A stretch of DNA of 64,000 nucleotides. It comes from Oryzias latipes (taxonomy: Eukaryota > Chordata > Actinopteri > Beloniformes > Adrianichthyidae). The translations under genes and the position numbers were made by a program. Below are positions 1 through 16,253 of the stretch, one piece after another; the stretch's first letter is position 1, and every line of letters begins with the position of its first letter. The notes beneath the pieces were generated by a model. It was not told where the DNA came from. It searched no databases and was given only the letters and a program-made list of their open reading frames with translations. The stretch lies in contig NC_019859.2 in NCBI RefSeq assembly GCF_002234675.1, forward strand, positions 13,035,483-13,099,482. Reading direction: 5' to 3'.

Positions 1-685
1 TATTCCTGTTCTGCATGAAAATAATTTATAAAATTCTACACAAATAACATTTTTAGATCCATCTCTCCAAAGGGATAATTTAGAAAACATCAAATATGAG
101 AGTGAAGTCCAAAAAATCTGATCCTTCATGAGAATATATATAATATATATGAGAATAGACTTTTTTATGCAGAGATAAGTGGGAAAAACTCACAACTTGA
201 CAAATTGTTTTGTTGTTTTATGTAGAAATGAATTTCTTTTTATTTAAAAAATTGAAAGCGTAGTAATTTAGTTTTAAATTTGAGTTTTAGGGCCAGTTTA
301 TTAATATTTTTTTTATTATGATTTTAAACTCGTACATTTATGAGAAAAGTCATAACTGTTCAATTACAAGAGTAAAGTCGTAAATTTACAACTTCTTGAA
401 GTTTTTTTTTTTTTTTAATATTTAGAAAAATCCAGCCAAATTTGACTTTATAATGGATTGAAGCCGTCAAACTCAGTGATTTTTCTTTTTCTGTGAGCTT
501 TTATCATTTTTATAACATCTCAGTCTGCAGCAGGTATTTCACACGTGAGCTAAAATGACAAATGCTGCTTATTAAAATAAAAGAACAGAATTCTTCTTCT
601 CTCGGATTCACTTGGATTGACCATTTATCTTAAGAACATTTGTGGTCGTGTGTTTCTTTTAACCCCCGTTTACTTCCATTCACAG

Positions 686-747
686 GAGAATACTTCTTGA
701 AGAATTTACTGAAGAGCAGAAAAGCTGAAGCTCCTCCAGAAGAATGA
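686..747 (+). CDS. lias: Lipoyl synthase, last coding exon (partial gene)
   Basis: This is the final exon of a plus-strand gene whose earlier exons lie left of the window. A TTCCATTCACAG acceptor ends at 685. The exon completes a Gly codon and reads EYFLKNLLKSRKAEAPPEE, then TGA at 745-747. Human LIAS ends in a very similar segment (GEFFLKNLVAKRK plus a short tail). Lipoyl synthase is the mitochondrial radical-SAM [4Fe-4S] enzyme that inserts two sulfurs into protein-bound octanoyl groups; the catalytic motifs are in exons outside the window. The call rests on about 20 residues plus position: in human, LIAS is also tail-to-tail with UGDH. A polyadenylation signal AATAAA is at 849-854. Bases 1-685 are the last intron, AT-rich, with nothing recognised. 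Confidence 0.85.
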
Positions 748-848
748 GGAGAAGCGGCGCTGGAATCTCACCGTTTGAAGAACAAAAGCTTCTTCCATCT
801 CAGATTCCCCTGAGTGTCACAGAAAAACTGGTTTTTATCCGGTCAGAA

Positions 849-854
849 AATAAA
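849..854 (+). terminator. LIAS poly(A) signal
   Basis: AATAAA lies about 100 bases after the LIAS stop codon and is the first such signal downstream. Cleavage would fall near 865-880. Confidence 0.6.
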
Positions 855-1266
855 AGCTTGTGAATCAGTTTGAACATCAAGACAGAATCCAGTTCTTCAG
901 AGAGACACAATGGCTGCAGTTTTCTCCTCACTTTATTCTGTTGACACTAAGCTGTCATGTTTTCCAAAGGAAACATCTGCTTCATAGTCTTTTCATAATT
1001 TAATTAAATCTATTGGTTAAAGATGGGCAATACAATTGACTTTCTCACATAAACACACTTGGAAATAGTAGTTAAGTCTGTATTATGCTGGTATTTATTC
1101 TAGATGTGATGTTTGTTTTGGCTTTATTAAAAACAAAGTGTAAAATCATTAAATCGTATGAGCAAACCTTTGTGCTGTGATCAATTTCTAAAAAAAACAA
1201 AAACGCCCAGAAAAGTAGTATATATTGGTGCAGAAAATAATTAACCCTTGTGCTTTCCTAGGCACT

Positions 1267-1648
1267 TTAACCCTTGTGCTATCTTAGGTGACCCCACCCT
1301 TACTTGGACGTGTTATTCCTACCACGATAAAGGTGGAAAGATTTCATGTAATCCATGGACACCAGTGAAGATCACAAATCATTGAAGAAAAAAGGTTCAG
1401 CGCACTGTCTAGTGGGTCTAGATGACCCCACTCCCAATGGTAAAGTGCCTAGGATAGACAAATTAACATTGGGAATGGGTCATCTAGACCCACTAGACAG
1501 TGCTCTGAACCTTTTTTCTTCAATGATTTGTGATCTTCACTGGTGTCCATGGATTACATGAAATCTTTCCACCTTTATCCACCTTTGTCATGGTAGGGAG
1601 AACACGTCAATGTAAGGGCGGGGTCATCTAAAATAGCACAAGGGTTAA
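1267..1648. repeat. TTAA-flanked foldback MITE (long inverted repeat)
   Basis: Two arms of roughly 175-180 bp are near-perfect reverse complements around a short spacer near 1450. Both ends read TTAA plus CCCTTGTGCTAT or its complement. A truncated third end (ttaacccttgtgctttcctaggcac) starts at 1242, so a related copy was here before. A single-arm copy of about 200 bp lies at 2677-2879. TTAA at both ends suggests a piggyBac- or Kolobok-type transposase supplied in trans; that assignment is inference. Confidence 0.85.
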
Positions 1649-1689
1649 CAGAAGTAATCTCTGTAATAACTACAAACAGCAGCTGGGAT

Positions 1690-2010
1690 TTTGTCCTGTT
1701 CCCCAGTGCAGACTGACCTTTGGAGATCTGCAGGATTTAAATCCAGTGTGTTCTTATAGAAATCTTTCCTATGGTGGTTCCAGCTCTCTCCAGGATTGCT
1801 TTCTCACGGTTCTAAAGATAATTTGTACTCCAGCAGGTGAGATCTTACATGGAACCCGAGGTGAAGGGAGATAGTCAGTGATCTCATTGTTCATTTTTCT
1901 AATAGTTGCTCCAACGGTTGATCTCTTCTCATCCCTTGGTTTATGCCAATCTTGCTCAGGTGAATGAGCTTGTCCTTGGTGTCCTTCGACAGCTCATTGG
2001 TGTTTGCCAT
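1690..2010 (-). pseudogene. Tc1/mariner-like transposase N-terminus, decayed
   Basis: Read on the minus strand from ATG at 2008-2010, the sequence begins MANTNELSKDTKDKLIHLSK, the typical Tc1-like transposase start. After about 30 residues a frameshift moves the homologous reading to another frame (TVGATIRKMNNEITDYLPSP, then VPCKISPAGVQIIFRTVRK), followed by a stop. This covers the helix-turn-helix DNA-binding part only. No DDE catalytic domain and no terminal repeats were seen, so it is a dead fragment of a DNA transposon. Confidence 0.8.
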
Positions 2011-2676
2011 GATAAAGAGTTTGCAGACAGACTGTTCAAGGGTGTGGACAGGTGTCTTTTAGACTGATAACCTGTTCAAACAGGTGCCATTATTACAGGT
2101 AACAAGTGGAGGATGGAAGAGCTTCTGCGGAACAGAAATCTTGCTTTTTTTGTAGGTCATTAAATGTGTAAAAAAAATACAATGTGACGTCCTGTATTTT
2201 TTTTTAACATCCTGTCTCTCACACTTTAAGTTTTTTCTATGATGAGCATTACATACCTCTTGTCTTTTTAAACAGCTCAACTTCCAGAATCAGTCTTTTT
2301 TTTTACCTCTAAACTGTCTGAAGTGCTGCTGTTCCTTTTAGGATCAGAGAAACCTCACAGCAATAAAGCTCCTGGATAAACATGACCTCTGTGCGATTGT
2401 GGGTCATGACGTAGTTCCTGCACACCTGACAGAACAAACACAACAAAGTACCATCTATTGTTAGCAGAAGCTGTGAATCTTCAGCTTGAGCCCTTCAGGG
2501 ACCTTTTAGTCACATTCACCATCAAATCCAGCCTTTTCTAACTGGACTTCAGGTTAAAAAAGTCTGTCTGGTTAAATGAAATGTGTTTAGACACAGTTGG
2601 GACAAACATGTTCATGCAGTACCTTTAAGACAAAGTGTTTATTATTGAAGAAATAAATAAAAAGACGTCAAAGTCT
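2011..2676. other. Intergenic, no gene recognised
   Basis: This stretch lies between the Tc1 fragment and the solo MITE. A minus-strand open stretch near 2300-2440 is preceded by an acceptor-like TTCTGTCAG, but I recognise no protein in it and no upstream exon that would join it. Confidence 0.4.
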
Positions 2677-2879
2677 TTAACCCTTGTGCTATCCTAGGCA
2701 CTTTAACGTTGGGAGTTGGGTCATCTAGACCCACTAGACAGTGCTCTGAACCTTTTTTCTTCAATGATTTGTGATCTTCACTGGTGTCCATGGATTCCAT
2801 GAAATCTTTCCACCTTTGTCATGGTAGGAATAACACATCAAAGTAAGGGTGGGGTCATCTAAGATAGCACAAGGGTTAA
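2677..2879. repeat. Solo copy of the TTAACCCTTGTGCTAT MITE
   Basis: It is flanked by TTAA on both sides, with ends CCCTTGTGCTATCCTAGG and GATAGCACAAGGG. The body is nearly identical to one arm of the foldback at 1267-1648, including the segment beginning tcatctagacccactagaca. Confidence 0.85.
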
Positions 2880-3032
2880 AAAAGAAAGAAAGTTTAAAGC
2901 TGTACTTTGATAAACATTAATCTGCAGATCATTTTGATTTAGGACTGAGTTACACTAACTTTGGATTTTTCATTTATTCTGTTTTGTTGAGTAGAATAAA
3001 TATTCAGCAACAAAGTTGAATTAAAAAGAAAT

Positions 3033-3038
3033 TTTATT
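3033..3038 (-). terminator. UGDH poly(A) signal
   Basis: AATAAA on the minus strand (tttatt on plus) lies 315 bases beyond the UGDH stop codon, giving a compact 3' UTR of about 330 bases. Confidence 0.6.
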
Positions 3039-3352
3039 GCATTGGCCCCTTCAACAGTTGAATGAATAAGACAAAAGTTAAGACGCGGTCAAGTGTTTTA
3101 TAAAAAATAGTTTTAAAAACTGTATAAAACTCTCTGCCTTGAATACATGATTGTGGTGTAAATCACATAATTTGCACGACGACAGGAAGCGCTTGTTCTG
3201 TGTGACACGGCGCTCCACACGTTCATCCACTGCAAGCATTCATCCAGCTGGCTGTACGGGTCTGCGCCTCTGATCGCCATGCTTGTTACACTGAGATGCA
3301 TGAAAATAAAAGGAATGTGCTGCGTTTTCTAAAGTCAAAAAGATTCCAGGCT

Positions 3353-8283
<4,931 letters not shown>

Positions 8284-9454
8284 CTACAACAAAGCAAGTA
8301 ATAGTACGTTCAGCGACAAGAATAAACTAGCTGTGAACATTAACTCATAACTGCTGCTTGCTGAGCACTTTACGGTTCATGAACAGTGTCTTTATCTATA
8401 ACTTTTAGATAGAGAAGGTGGTTCTTTGTGCTCAAGGTAAAGGAGTGAAAGTTGAATTCCTCAGATCCTCGATATCAGTCAGATTATAAATAAAATCGAG
8501 ACATTTAACAACCAAAATACTACAGGATAGCAATTCTTTTTAACAGTTCAATTCATGTCATAAATTGTGTTGACGATACAATTCATAGTCAATATTGTTT
8601 TATTCTGAACGATCCGATTCACTGACCTAAAATCGATCCAACTTGAGCCAAAAATTCAACCAGTGTGACTCTGATAAATTCCAGCATCTTGGACAGTGTG
8701 TTCTTGTATTTTCTTAATCAAGTATAGATTAAATGTGTACAATCAAACAGGTAAACCAGAATTGATAAGAAATCCATTCACATTTTAGTATCAAAGTTCA
8801 GCCCACTGTTGTTTTCTCACATCAAAATAATCAAAGGGAAATTTATTAGAACATTCTAGCTCTCTGTATGGTCACATCTTTGCTAAATTGGTCGTCGTCA
8901 TGGTGTTTAGTAAATATAGTATAGTTACAGTAAAATAAACCTATTCAATTCTTATCAATTGATCTCATTTTCAACCAATTTCTTAGTAGTGTAGGTTGAT
9001 TTGATTAGATTAACAACTTTCCTCAGACTGATTGGATTGTGGGAATAGAAATTAATTCAAAATTAGAAGAGAAACAGTAGATTATTATGACAAATAGTAC
9101 CAGACAGATGTGGAAATATGCCTGAAAAGATGCTTTCTGACACTTAAAAGGTAGAATTTCCTATTTTCACGTGAAAGAATAGTAATTGTATATGAAACTA
9201 GAAAACAAACATGTTACTTTTTTTAGTAGTTTTACTTCTAAAATCAAATGTGGTATATAGTCTGAAACTGTACCAAATTAATTAAAGAAAGAAAATTCAA
9301 ATTCTATTACTTAGAAGTGTCAATCATTATAGAGAAACGCAGTGGCATCTTTGTGGAGCAAAAAGAAAGAGTCCTTTGTTCGTTCATCAGTTTCGCCACG
9401 TCTGGCTGGGAATAAATGAGCCTTTCATCCACAGACGGAGCTGCTTTCGGACAC
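8284..9454 (-). other. UGDH intron 1 (5' UTR intron)
   Basis: AT-rich sequence between the coding start and the inferred non-coding first exon. No repeat or second gene was recognised. Confidence 0.5.
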
Positions 9455-9830
9455 CTTCCCGGCTCAAAACGCCGAGTTTAGCGGCGAACCGGAACACGTT
9501 TAACGGAACACCCACGAGCTACTTTAAGCTTTGCGTCAACGCAAACTGAAGCTGGAGGTTGTGTTTAATTGAATAGACTCTTTCTGGGCTGGTTAGCAAA
9601 CCTTCAGCTAGCGCTGCGTTCCCTCCTCCACCAGGTCGGAACTTGAAGAAGGCGTAGAATTCACCGGCTTCTCCTTTAGAAAGATGAGAGTTCTGGACGA
9701 AACAACCACGAAATCCCAAACCGCGAGTCTGCTAACAACGACGAACCTTCCTTAACCTCAGGGAAACCAGAGCTCCGGAAAACGAACTTCCACCACGGAG
9801 CTCCTTCTGGCAACTAAAAGTTAAATGAAC
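9455..9830 (-). promoter_or_regulatory. UGDH non-coding exon 1 and promoter region (inferred)
   Basis: This locally GC- and CpG-richer stretch stands out from AT-rich surroundings. On the minus strand it ends in a plausible donor (GCCGGGAAG|GTGTCC, exon edge 9455). No TATA box is evident. The call is by position and composition only. Confidence 0.45.
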
Positions 9831-11117
9831 ATACTTCAGTTCATTTACCAGATTTTGAGACAAGTCCACACGCTTCCGGGTTAATTTCAAAATAAAAGCA
9901 CAACGAATGTTGATCTGTGTAGTAAGGCTCAACTTAATTATTTAGAATTAGATTTTCAAAACAATTACACCCTAACTAGCTTATTGTATTGATATGGAAC
10001 TACAATTTGAATATTAACCTCAAATGGAATTCCGTGTAAATTAGTAAAATGAATTTATTTTGAAAAGCACCTTGGCAGAGTCTTTGGAAATTATTAGTAG
10101 GATCAAATAACAGTTACATTTATCAGTAAATTCACGTGAGCTCATGTAAAACACAAATTTGACATCTCTTAATCAGAGACAAGTGGTTCATTTCAAATAC
10201 TACCTCATGTATTGTTTTAATCTAGGCTTTTTTTTTTAATCTGAAAATATTACAGCACATATTGTCAAAGATTACCTCATGAAATGCCCCCAAATAATCA
10301 ATTTAAATCACTTCCTTATACTATAGTATAAGACATTAACAACATATCAATTCGCCACTAAATTGACAATCCTCTTTTTTGTATTTTTAAAATATTTTGT
10401 GTATTCTACAGAATACACATTTTATTTTGGAAAGCAAGAAAATTGACACAAAAAAAAAAAACATTTTCATTCACAGCTTGTCTAGTAAATACCAGCTATA
10501 TTCCACATTCACAACAGAAATTTGTTTCAAGTCTTCAAGAACTGAACAAGAAACTAGAAAAAGCAGTTTATTAGATAAACTCACAGAAGTAAAACAACAA
10601 AAGCAAATCTATCAACATATTTTATAGCTGATTTTAAGAGGAAAACACTTTTGCTATTTGAAATGATATGGATGATTGATAATAATGATGATAATAATTG
10701 GATTTGGAGAGGTTTGTGAGGTATTTTTTGTCTTTATGTCAAAGATAAAAACTAAAGACAGGTTTAAAAAAAAACAGGTCAGTGTTAGCATTTAAAGATA
10801 ACAGTTATTGCAGATTTTCATATATGACAGATATCCTTCTGAAATGCTCCTTAATGTGCGTTTGTTTTAGTAACAACTAAATGTATCACTTTCCAGAAAA
10901 CAAATTTCTAAAAACATATTTAATTTGTACCAAATTGAAGAAAACAATTTCCAAAAAATGTTGGTCAGCTTTTTGGTATATAAAAACATTAAAAAATGAA
11001 TTGGTTGCTGCAAAATAAATCAAATATATATATGTAGATATTTGAAAAAATAACTGTCCCTTTTTTCAGTCACGGAATACTTTAAAACCCTTCTCTGGAT
11101 AAGCTGTAGTTGAAGGA
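9831..11117. other. Intergenic plus MAP9 3' UTR, AT-rich
   Basis: Contains the MAP9 3' UTR on the minus strand. A candidate AATAAA complement is at 10567-10572, though several such AT-rich words occur. No further gene or classified repeat was recognised. Confidence 0.4.
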
Positions 11118-14100
11118 TTATTTTCTAAAGGGTATGGTTTTGTTTGGTGGGCTCCACGGTGGAGGTGGACTGTCCAACAGTATTGCTTGTATTCGTCTTT
11201 CTTCTCTTTGTCTCTTTTGTTCCAGATCTTTTCTTCTCTGTTGGAATCATAAAAAAAAATGAATTGTAACATCTCTTTTATTTTCAGTGTCCTAATTAAG
11301 GAGTAGAGGTACTGGGAAGCATGGAAAAGAAGTATCCAAGTATTTCAAAATTAAATCACTAAAATGTATACATGTTTTGGGGATGAATAAACCTAAACTT
11401 GTCCTTTTTAAGTATTTAAATTTTATAGGGATGTGACATTTTCTTAACCACCTACTTGTTCATCTCCACTGTCTGTGATCGTTCTACTTACCAGCCAGTT
11501 CTCATACATCTGCAAAGCTGTCTTCTCCCTTTCCTCTTTCAGATATTGCTCCTCTTCTTTCTTATTTTCAACCGCTTTGCGTTCCGTTTTTAGCTTTTCA
11601 TGGAGGACATCTTTTTTCTTTTCACACCTTGAATGTTTTAGGAAAAAAGGAAATAAAAGTATCTGAAAAAACTAATTTACATATCTGCTGCTTCCTCTGC
11701 CTGCAAAGTGTTTTAATTCAGTTTTGCTTTCACTGAAACAGAATCCTTGTATTGATCAATTCAATCAATAGTTAGATATTTTTGGCAGATAAAACAAATG
11801 TAAATATTTGATCTTTGATGGTTCACTTCATCTGATAGACTCGAGGTCAACATAATAAACAAAACATAAGTCATGCAAAAGAATTAAAATACAAGTAAAA
11901 TAGAATTTTTTAGGAAAAGATATGTCAACTTTACAGCATCTTTACCTGGTCTGTCGCTATGGCCAGCTTTTAAGACTGATTACTTTGAAAAAAAATGAGA
12001 AACCTGAAATCAACATGACCGTAAAAACATGGGATTACCAGTCAGAAAATGCAGATTGGGTGTTTTTCTTTCTTTCCTCCTCTTTCAGTTGTTTTCCTTC
12101 CTTCAGTTTGTTTTCGGCCTCTTTCTGTTTTCTGTATTGGTCTTGGAGAAGATGATCATGCTGACGCTTCCATTTCTCAAACATCTTTAATTGTTGTCAA
12201 AGATGTTTCAGATTAGCATCAAATGCACACTGGTGTGGTGTTTCGCGACAAACACAAACATTACCTCAATGGCAGACTGCCTTTTTTCCTGTTTCTCTTG
12301 AGTTGTTCTTTGTTCTTTTCTAATCCTGTCTTTCCTCTCTTTGGCCATTGCTCGGAGAATTTCGACCTTCTTTTCTTTCCATGCTTTATATGATGCACTC
12401 GCTTCTTCTTTTTTAGCCTCTTGGTCCTGTTTTTTGATAAAAGAATGGTCGTAAATGTAACATGATTAATCATTTTTCACATTTCAATCTTCACATATGC
12501 AAAGGGTGACTCACTTCTTTCTCTTTTTCCTTCTGAAGTTCCTCTTTCTTCTTCAGCTGCATGTTCTCTCTTGACTTTTCTTTTTTCTTTTTGAGCCATT
12601 CCTGCAAAGAATTTAACACATTAGGAAGCAGAGGTCAAAGTGAACTTTCAAAACTGATTTGTCAGAGAAATATCTGAAAGAAATATCTTAGATGTAGAAT
12701 ACGGAGCAGTTTGATACACAAATGTCCCTAGAATTCATGATCACAAAGAAAGGATAAGAATACAGATTTCATTTTGGGATTTCTTTTCTCTGCAGACTTA
12801 AGAACTGTCCTTTTGAAAACTTTAGCTCACAACTGTCACACTGACTTCAGATAAGTGCTGCCCCCTGTTGGTTAAAAAAGGTTTTCTGCAGAGTTTTCTT
12901 GCTTTCAAATAGGCATCTAGGATTGGCACATTTTTCTCCATGCACAATACATTATTAAATCTATAAATAAATATTAAAATAAAATAAAAATACTAAACAA
13001 TATTACAAAAGTTTATGCTCAATATGCAGAGGTATTAAATCACAAAGCCTCTATTTGGCAATGTAACTATCCCCTGTAGTAGCTATAATTATTCTTAAAC
13101 CAGAAAACAATTATCTGCGTTCAATTGTGCTACCTGCTTCAGATAGGAAGTGGGAAAATTCACCTGTCTTGCTGCAAAAATGAACTAATATGTGCTGCAG
13201 TAAATTTTAAAGCATCAATGGAATACCAAAAAAAGGTGTTCGTTTTTTTTAAGTGAATTTCAGCAGAACACAACTTTAAATTAAAACTAAGTTTTAGGTA
13301 AAAAGGGATCAATAATAGTGATTTTAATCCATCGGTCTTTAACTCCTTTAAATGAGTAGAGGGGTAGCTGAATCCAGAAGTAACCACAAAGACTTTTTTC
13401 TGAACATAGGAACCATATTTAGAAACATAACTGCTGGAGTGGGGGCTCCTGCAGCAGGTAAAACAGCCCTCTGACATGCACTGACCTGATAAACAGCTGC
13501 TCTGAGGGATTCAGCTGCCTGCGGTTGAGATTCCTGCAGGGAAACTTTGCGGTCAAGAACTTTGAGTGCTCCCAAATACTTGGATTCCACTTTGGTGCAC
13601 TCACTCCGAGGCCTCTCAGGGGTTTTGGAGCTCGATGTCCTGGTTCAAAGATTAAGGAAGAAAGAAATGGCAGAAAATTACAAAATGATGTTCCCTCAGG
13701 GCAACTGGAGTTTAAAATGATGATCTAGAAGACATTAAACCACTCAGATGTGCAACAAACTGTTTTCAAGATTCCTTTTTAAAGGTCTAGCTGCCCTGAA
13801 GAACAGAACCCTATCCTGTTTGTCTGAATTGGAAGCAAACCTCGTATCAAATGATTTTTCAGGGGACTGAGAAGGCAGATCTGTGTGATCCCTCGAGGAT
13901 TCCTGCAGAGAAATATGCAAAAGTTAGGTAATAGTAGTTAGTTGTACTTTAAAAGACAGTCATGTCTGCAAGACTCACACTAAATTCTTGAAATGATGAA
14001 GAGTAATTTCTCTCTGGCTCTTTGTTGTCATCAGAAATGAGTCCATCTAAAACAACAGATCTGAAATTAATATTGTTCATTCCTCATAACAAGAATTAAG

Positions 14101-15325
14101 AACAGCTCGGTTCCAGTTATCACCTCTAGAATCAGAACCACATGTGGTCTTTGTGACAAACTGTTGACTCTCTTTGGAAGAGGATTTACTGAGACTTGAA
14201 ACTGCTTGGTCTCCTTCTGTCCACTGTCACAAACGAGATTATGCAAACATGTTCACTTTGGAAGCACAAAATAGCAAACAGATGAACAGGCTGATCATTA
14301 CAGTCATCAGGCTGGAGGTATCAGCTGAGAGTGGGATTGATGCAGAAGACGTCTGGGCTCCACAAGGATCTTGAGATCCAGTTTCTTCTGATGACTTCTC
14401 TGTAACATGAGATCTCAGTCTAAAGGTCCTTTGGCGCGGTTTGGGCTTGGGTGGTTCATTATATTTAATATTGTCTGAATAACAAGAAAAAAATGAAATG
14501 TAAGTTTAATATCTAAGGACATTTTTTAATATTTTTAAAAAGTCATCAAAACAGACCAGCTGGGATATCATGGTTTTGGTTGGATGTTGGTCTGGATGGA
14601 CTCTCAGAATTTTCTTCCACTACATCTGGAGTTTCAACCACACTGTTGTCAGATGGCAATGGCAAAGGTAGATTATCCTCTGATGTTTGATATGACAGAC
14701 TGGAATCTTCTCTAGCGATCTCCGGTTCTGTGGACTCCAAGGCACTGTTTTTAGATGACATGGTTTCTTCCCCAAGATGGGTCGACTGCTCCGAGGAAAA
14801 AGAGCCACTATTGTCAACCGGCTGCTCATTTTTTAACAACTCTGGGGTTTCTGTGTGGTTCGATGAGGAGCTGGTTGTTTGGGTTTTCAAGAAGGAGACC
14901 TTTTTTCTTGTGGTTTGACTGCTTTCGTCATCCGATAGCTCAAAGTTATTCATTTTGCCTTTATTCTTCCTGGCCTTGAAAGCATTCCTCTTTTTTCTGG
15001 AGTTGATGAGTTCATTTAAAAAATCTGAAACATGAGAAGCAACAGATCACTAATTGCTAACATTACTGCTTTGCCAATTATGCTGCTGTCACAACTTACC
15101 ATCTTCATCATTATCATAATAATCATAATGCTCCAATTTAGCTCTGCTGGCTCTAGAAGACACCGCAGCCTGAAGTTCATCCTACAAGTAGAAATGTCAG
15201 TGGTAAACAAATTTAGCTTCTGATTGATCAGATAAACAAACGACTTCACTCACCTGAAATGTTGTTCTTTTAGATGCTTTTGGACTTTTGGGGTAAGCTA
15301 GTGTTCTAACCTCTTGATGTGTCAT
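11118..15325 (-). CDS. map9: Microtubule-associated protein 9 (ASAP)
   Basis: A microtubule-binding protein of spindle, centrosome and ciliary axoneme. Thirteen exons join in phase: 15254-15325, 15100-15181, 14557-15024, 14302-14474, 14124-14223, 13979-14046, 13841-13902, 13486-13639, 12515-12601, 12265-12426, 12039-12184, 11492-11627, 11118-11237. The product is 609 aa (human 647). The N-terminus LAYPKSPKASKRTTFQDELQ matches human LAYTKSPKVTKRTTFQDEL. An acidic, Ser-rich disordered middle follows (exon 3: MNNFELSDDE, human MNDFHISDDE). Then KYLGALKVLDRK and LRAAVYQEWL match human HYLGTLKVLDQK and IRAAVYQEWL. Residues about 394-590 are a Lys/Glu-rich coiled coil with repeated Trp-containing units (KAWKEKK, EKWKRQ, SDWCEKKK, ENWL), the microtubule-binding part. 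The C-terminus PPWSPPNKTIPFRK parallels human PPWSPPSRTVFAKVF. The start is the only ATG before the conserved segment. Confidence 0.95.
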
Positions 15326-15620
15326 TATAAAAACCTAGATAATTGAGTTACGATTGTGGAGTTGTAGAACATGCTAGCATGTGTTCGAGGCTAATTAACC
15401 ACTGGATCATTAACCGATGTTTTAGTTTGTTTAATGGTTTCCTCAGTGAAACGCAATGGCAAAGCTTTTATACACACAAACACAATGCAACCAAGAATGA
15501 ACGGTGTATGTCTAAAACCTACGAACGATAGGGCAATGGTGGATAAAGGCGTTGTTGATGGTAACCCTGGGAGACGACGGCCTGCGCTATTGCGCATGCT
15601 CAGAACAGCCCAATGAGGCA
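15326..15620 (-). promoter_or_regulatory. MAP9 promoter and 5' UTR with X-box-like and NRF1-like sites
   Basis: Upstream of the MAP9 ATG, 15561-15575 reads gtaaccctgggagac. On the minus strand this is GTCTCC-CAG-GGTTAC, one mismatch from an RFX X-box-type RYYNYY-N(1-3)-RRNRAC pattern. An NRF1-like TGCGCATGCTCA lies at 15591-15602. RFX sites are typical of ciliary genes, which fits MAP9. Function is inferred from motif and position. Confidence 0.4.
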
Positions 15621-15744
15621 CGAGCTTTCAAACCTGATTTTAAGTCAATAAAACAGCAACGCACACTTCCACAAACACACACCGACTTGCTCGATTTAAC
15701 GATAACACGTTTATACGGACCCCTGAACGTGAAAATAAATTTTA

Positions 15745-15916
15745 AAAAATTGTTCCCTCAAATTAATCATTTGTGGCCACCAAGTACTTTATTTTATTTG
15801 CAAAAATTATTTTAGTATCAATTCCTACTACCAATTTGTGACTACAAAAGACTAATTTGTACACACAAAATACTAATTCGTGCCCACTAATTACTAATTT
15901 GAGGGAACAATTTTTA
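15745..15916. repeat. Short MITE, inverted ends AAAAATTGTTCCCTCAAATTA
   Basis: About 170 bp. The left end attgttccctcaaattaatc and right end ctaatttgagggaacaat are inverted copies, and gtggccac and gtgcccac lie just inside. No coding capacity. Confidence 0.7.
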
Positions 15917-16253
15917 TTATTTTGAATGTTTCCAGCGCTCTGTACATTTAAACCTATGATTTAAATAAAAAAAACAGTGGTTTTTCATTTACATTTTTCC
16001 CTTAGAATTATTCTCATTGGTAATCTTTTGATGAATAACCATTTCTTTATAAACCTCTGAAGGGTAATAAAACTACTAATTATTACTTTATAGCTTATAC
16101 TTCTTTTTTGTTTTACAGAAATAGCTAAAATAGAGTGCAGTTAGTTGTCATTAATTATTTAGCACAAAAAAAAGTACTTTAAAGATTTTGTAAATACTAA
16201 ACCAGGTACGTGCAAGCTTGCAACAAAACAGCCAAACATGTAAGACTTAGATC

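Noticed and set aside
1355-1561. 68-codon plus-strand ORF
   Set aside because: It runs through both arms of the foldback MITE; its two halves are mirror sequence, not a gene.
2300-2440. Possible minus-strand last exon (acceptor-like TTCTGTCAG, open to a stop)
   Set aside because: No upstream exon, no recognisable protein and no room for a separate gene between UGDH and LIAS.
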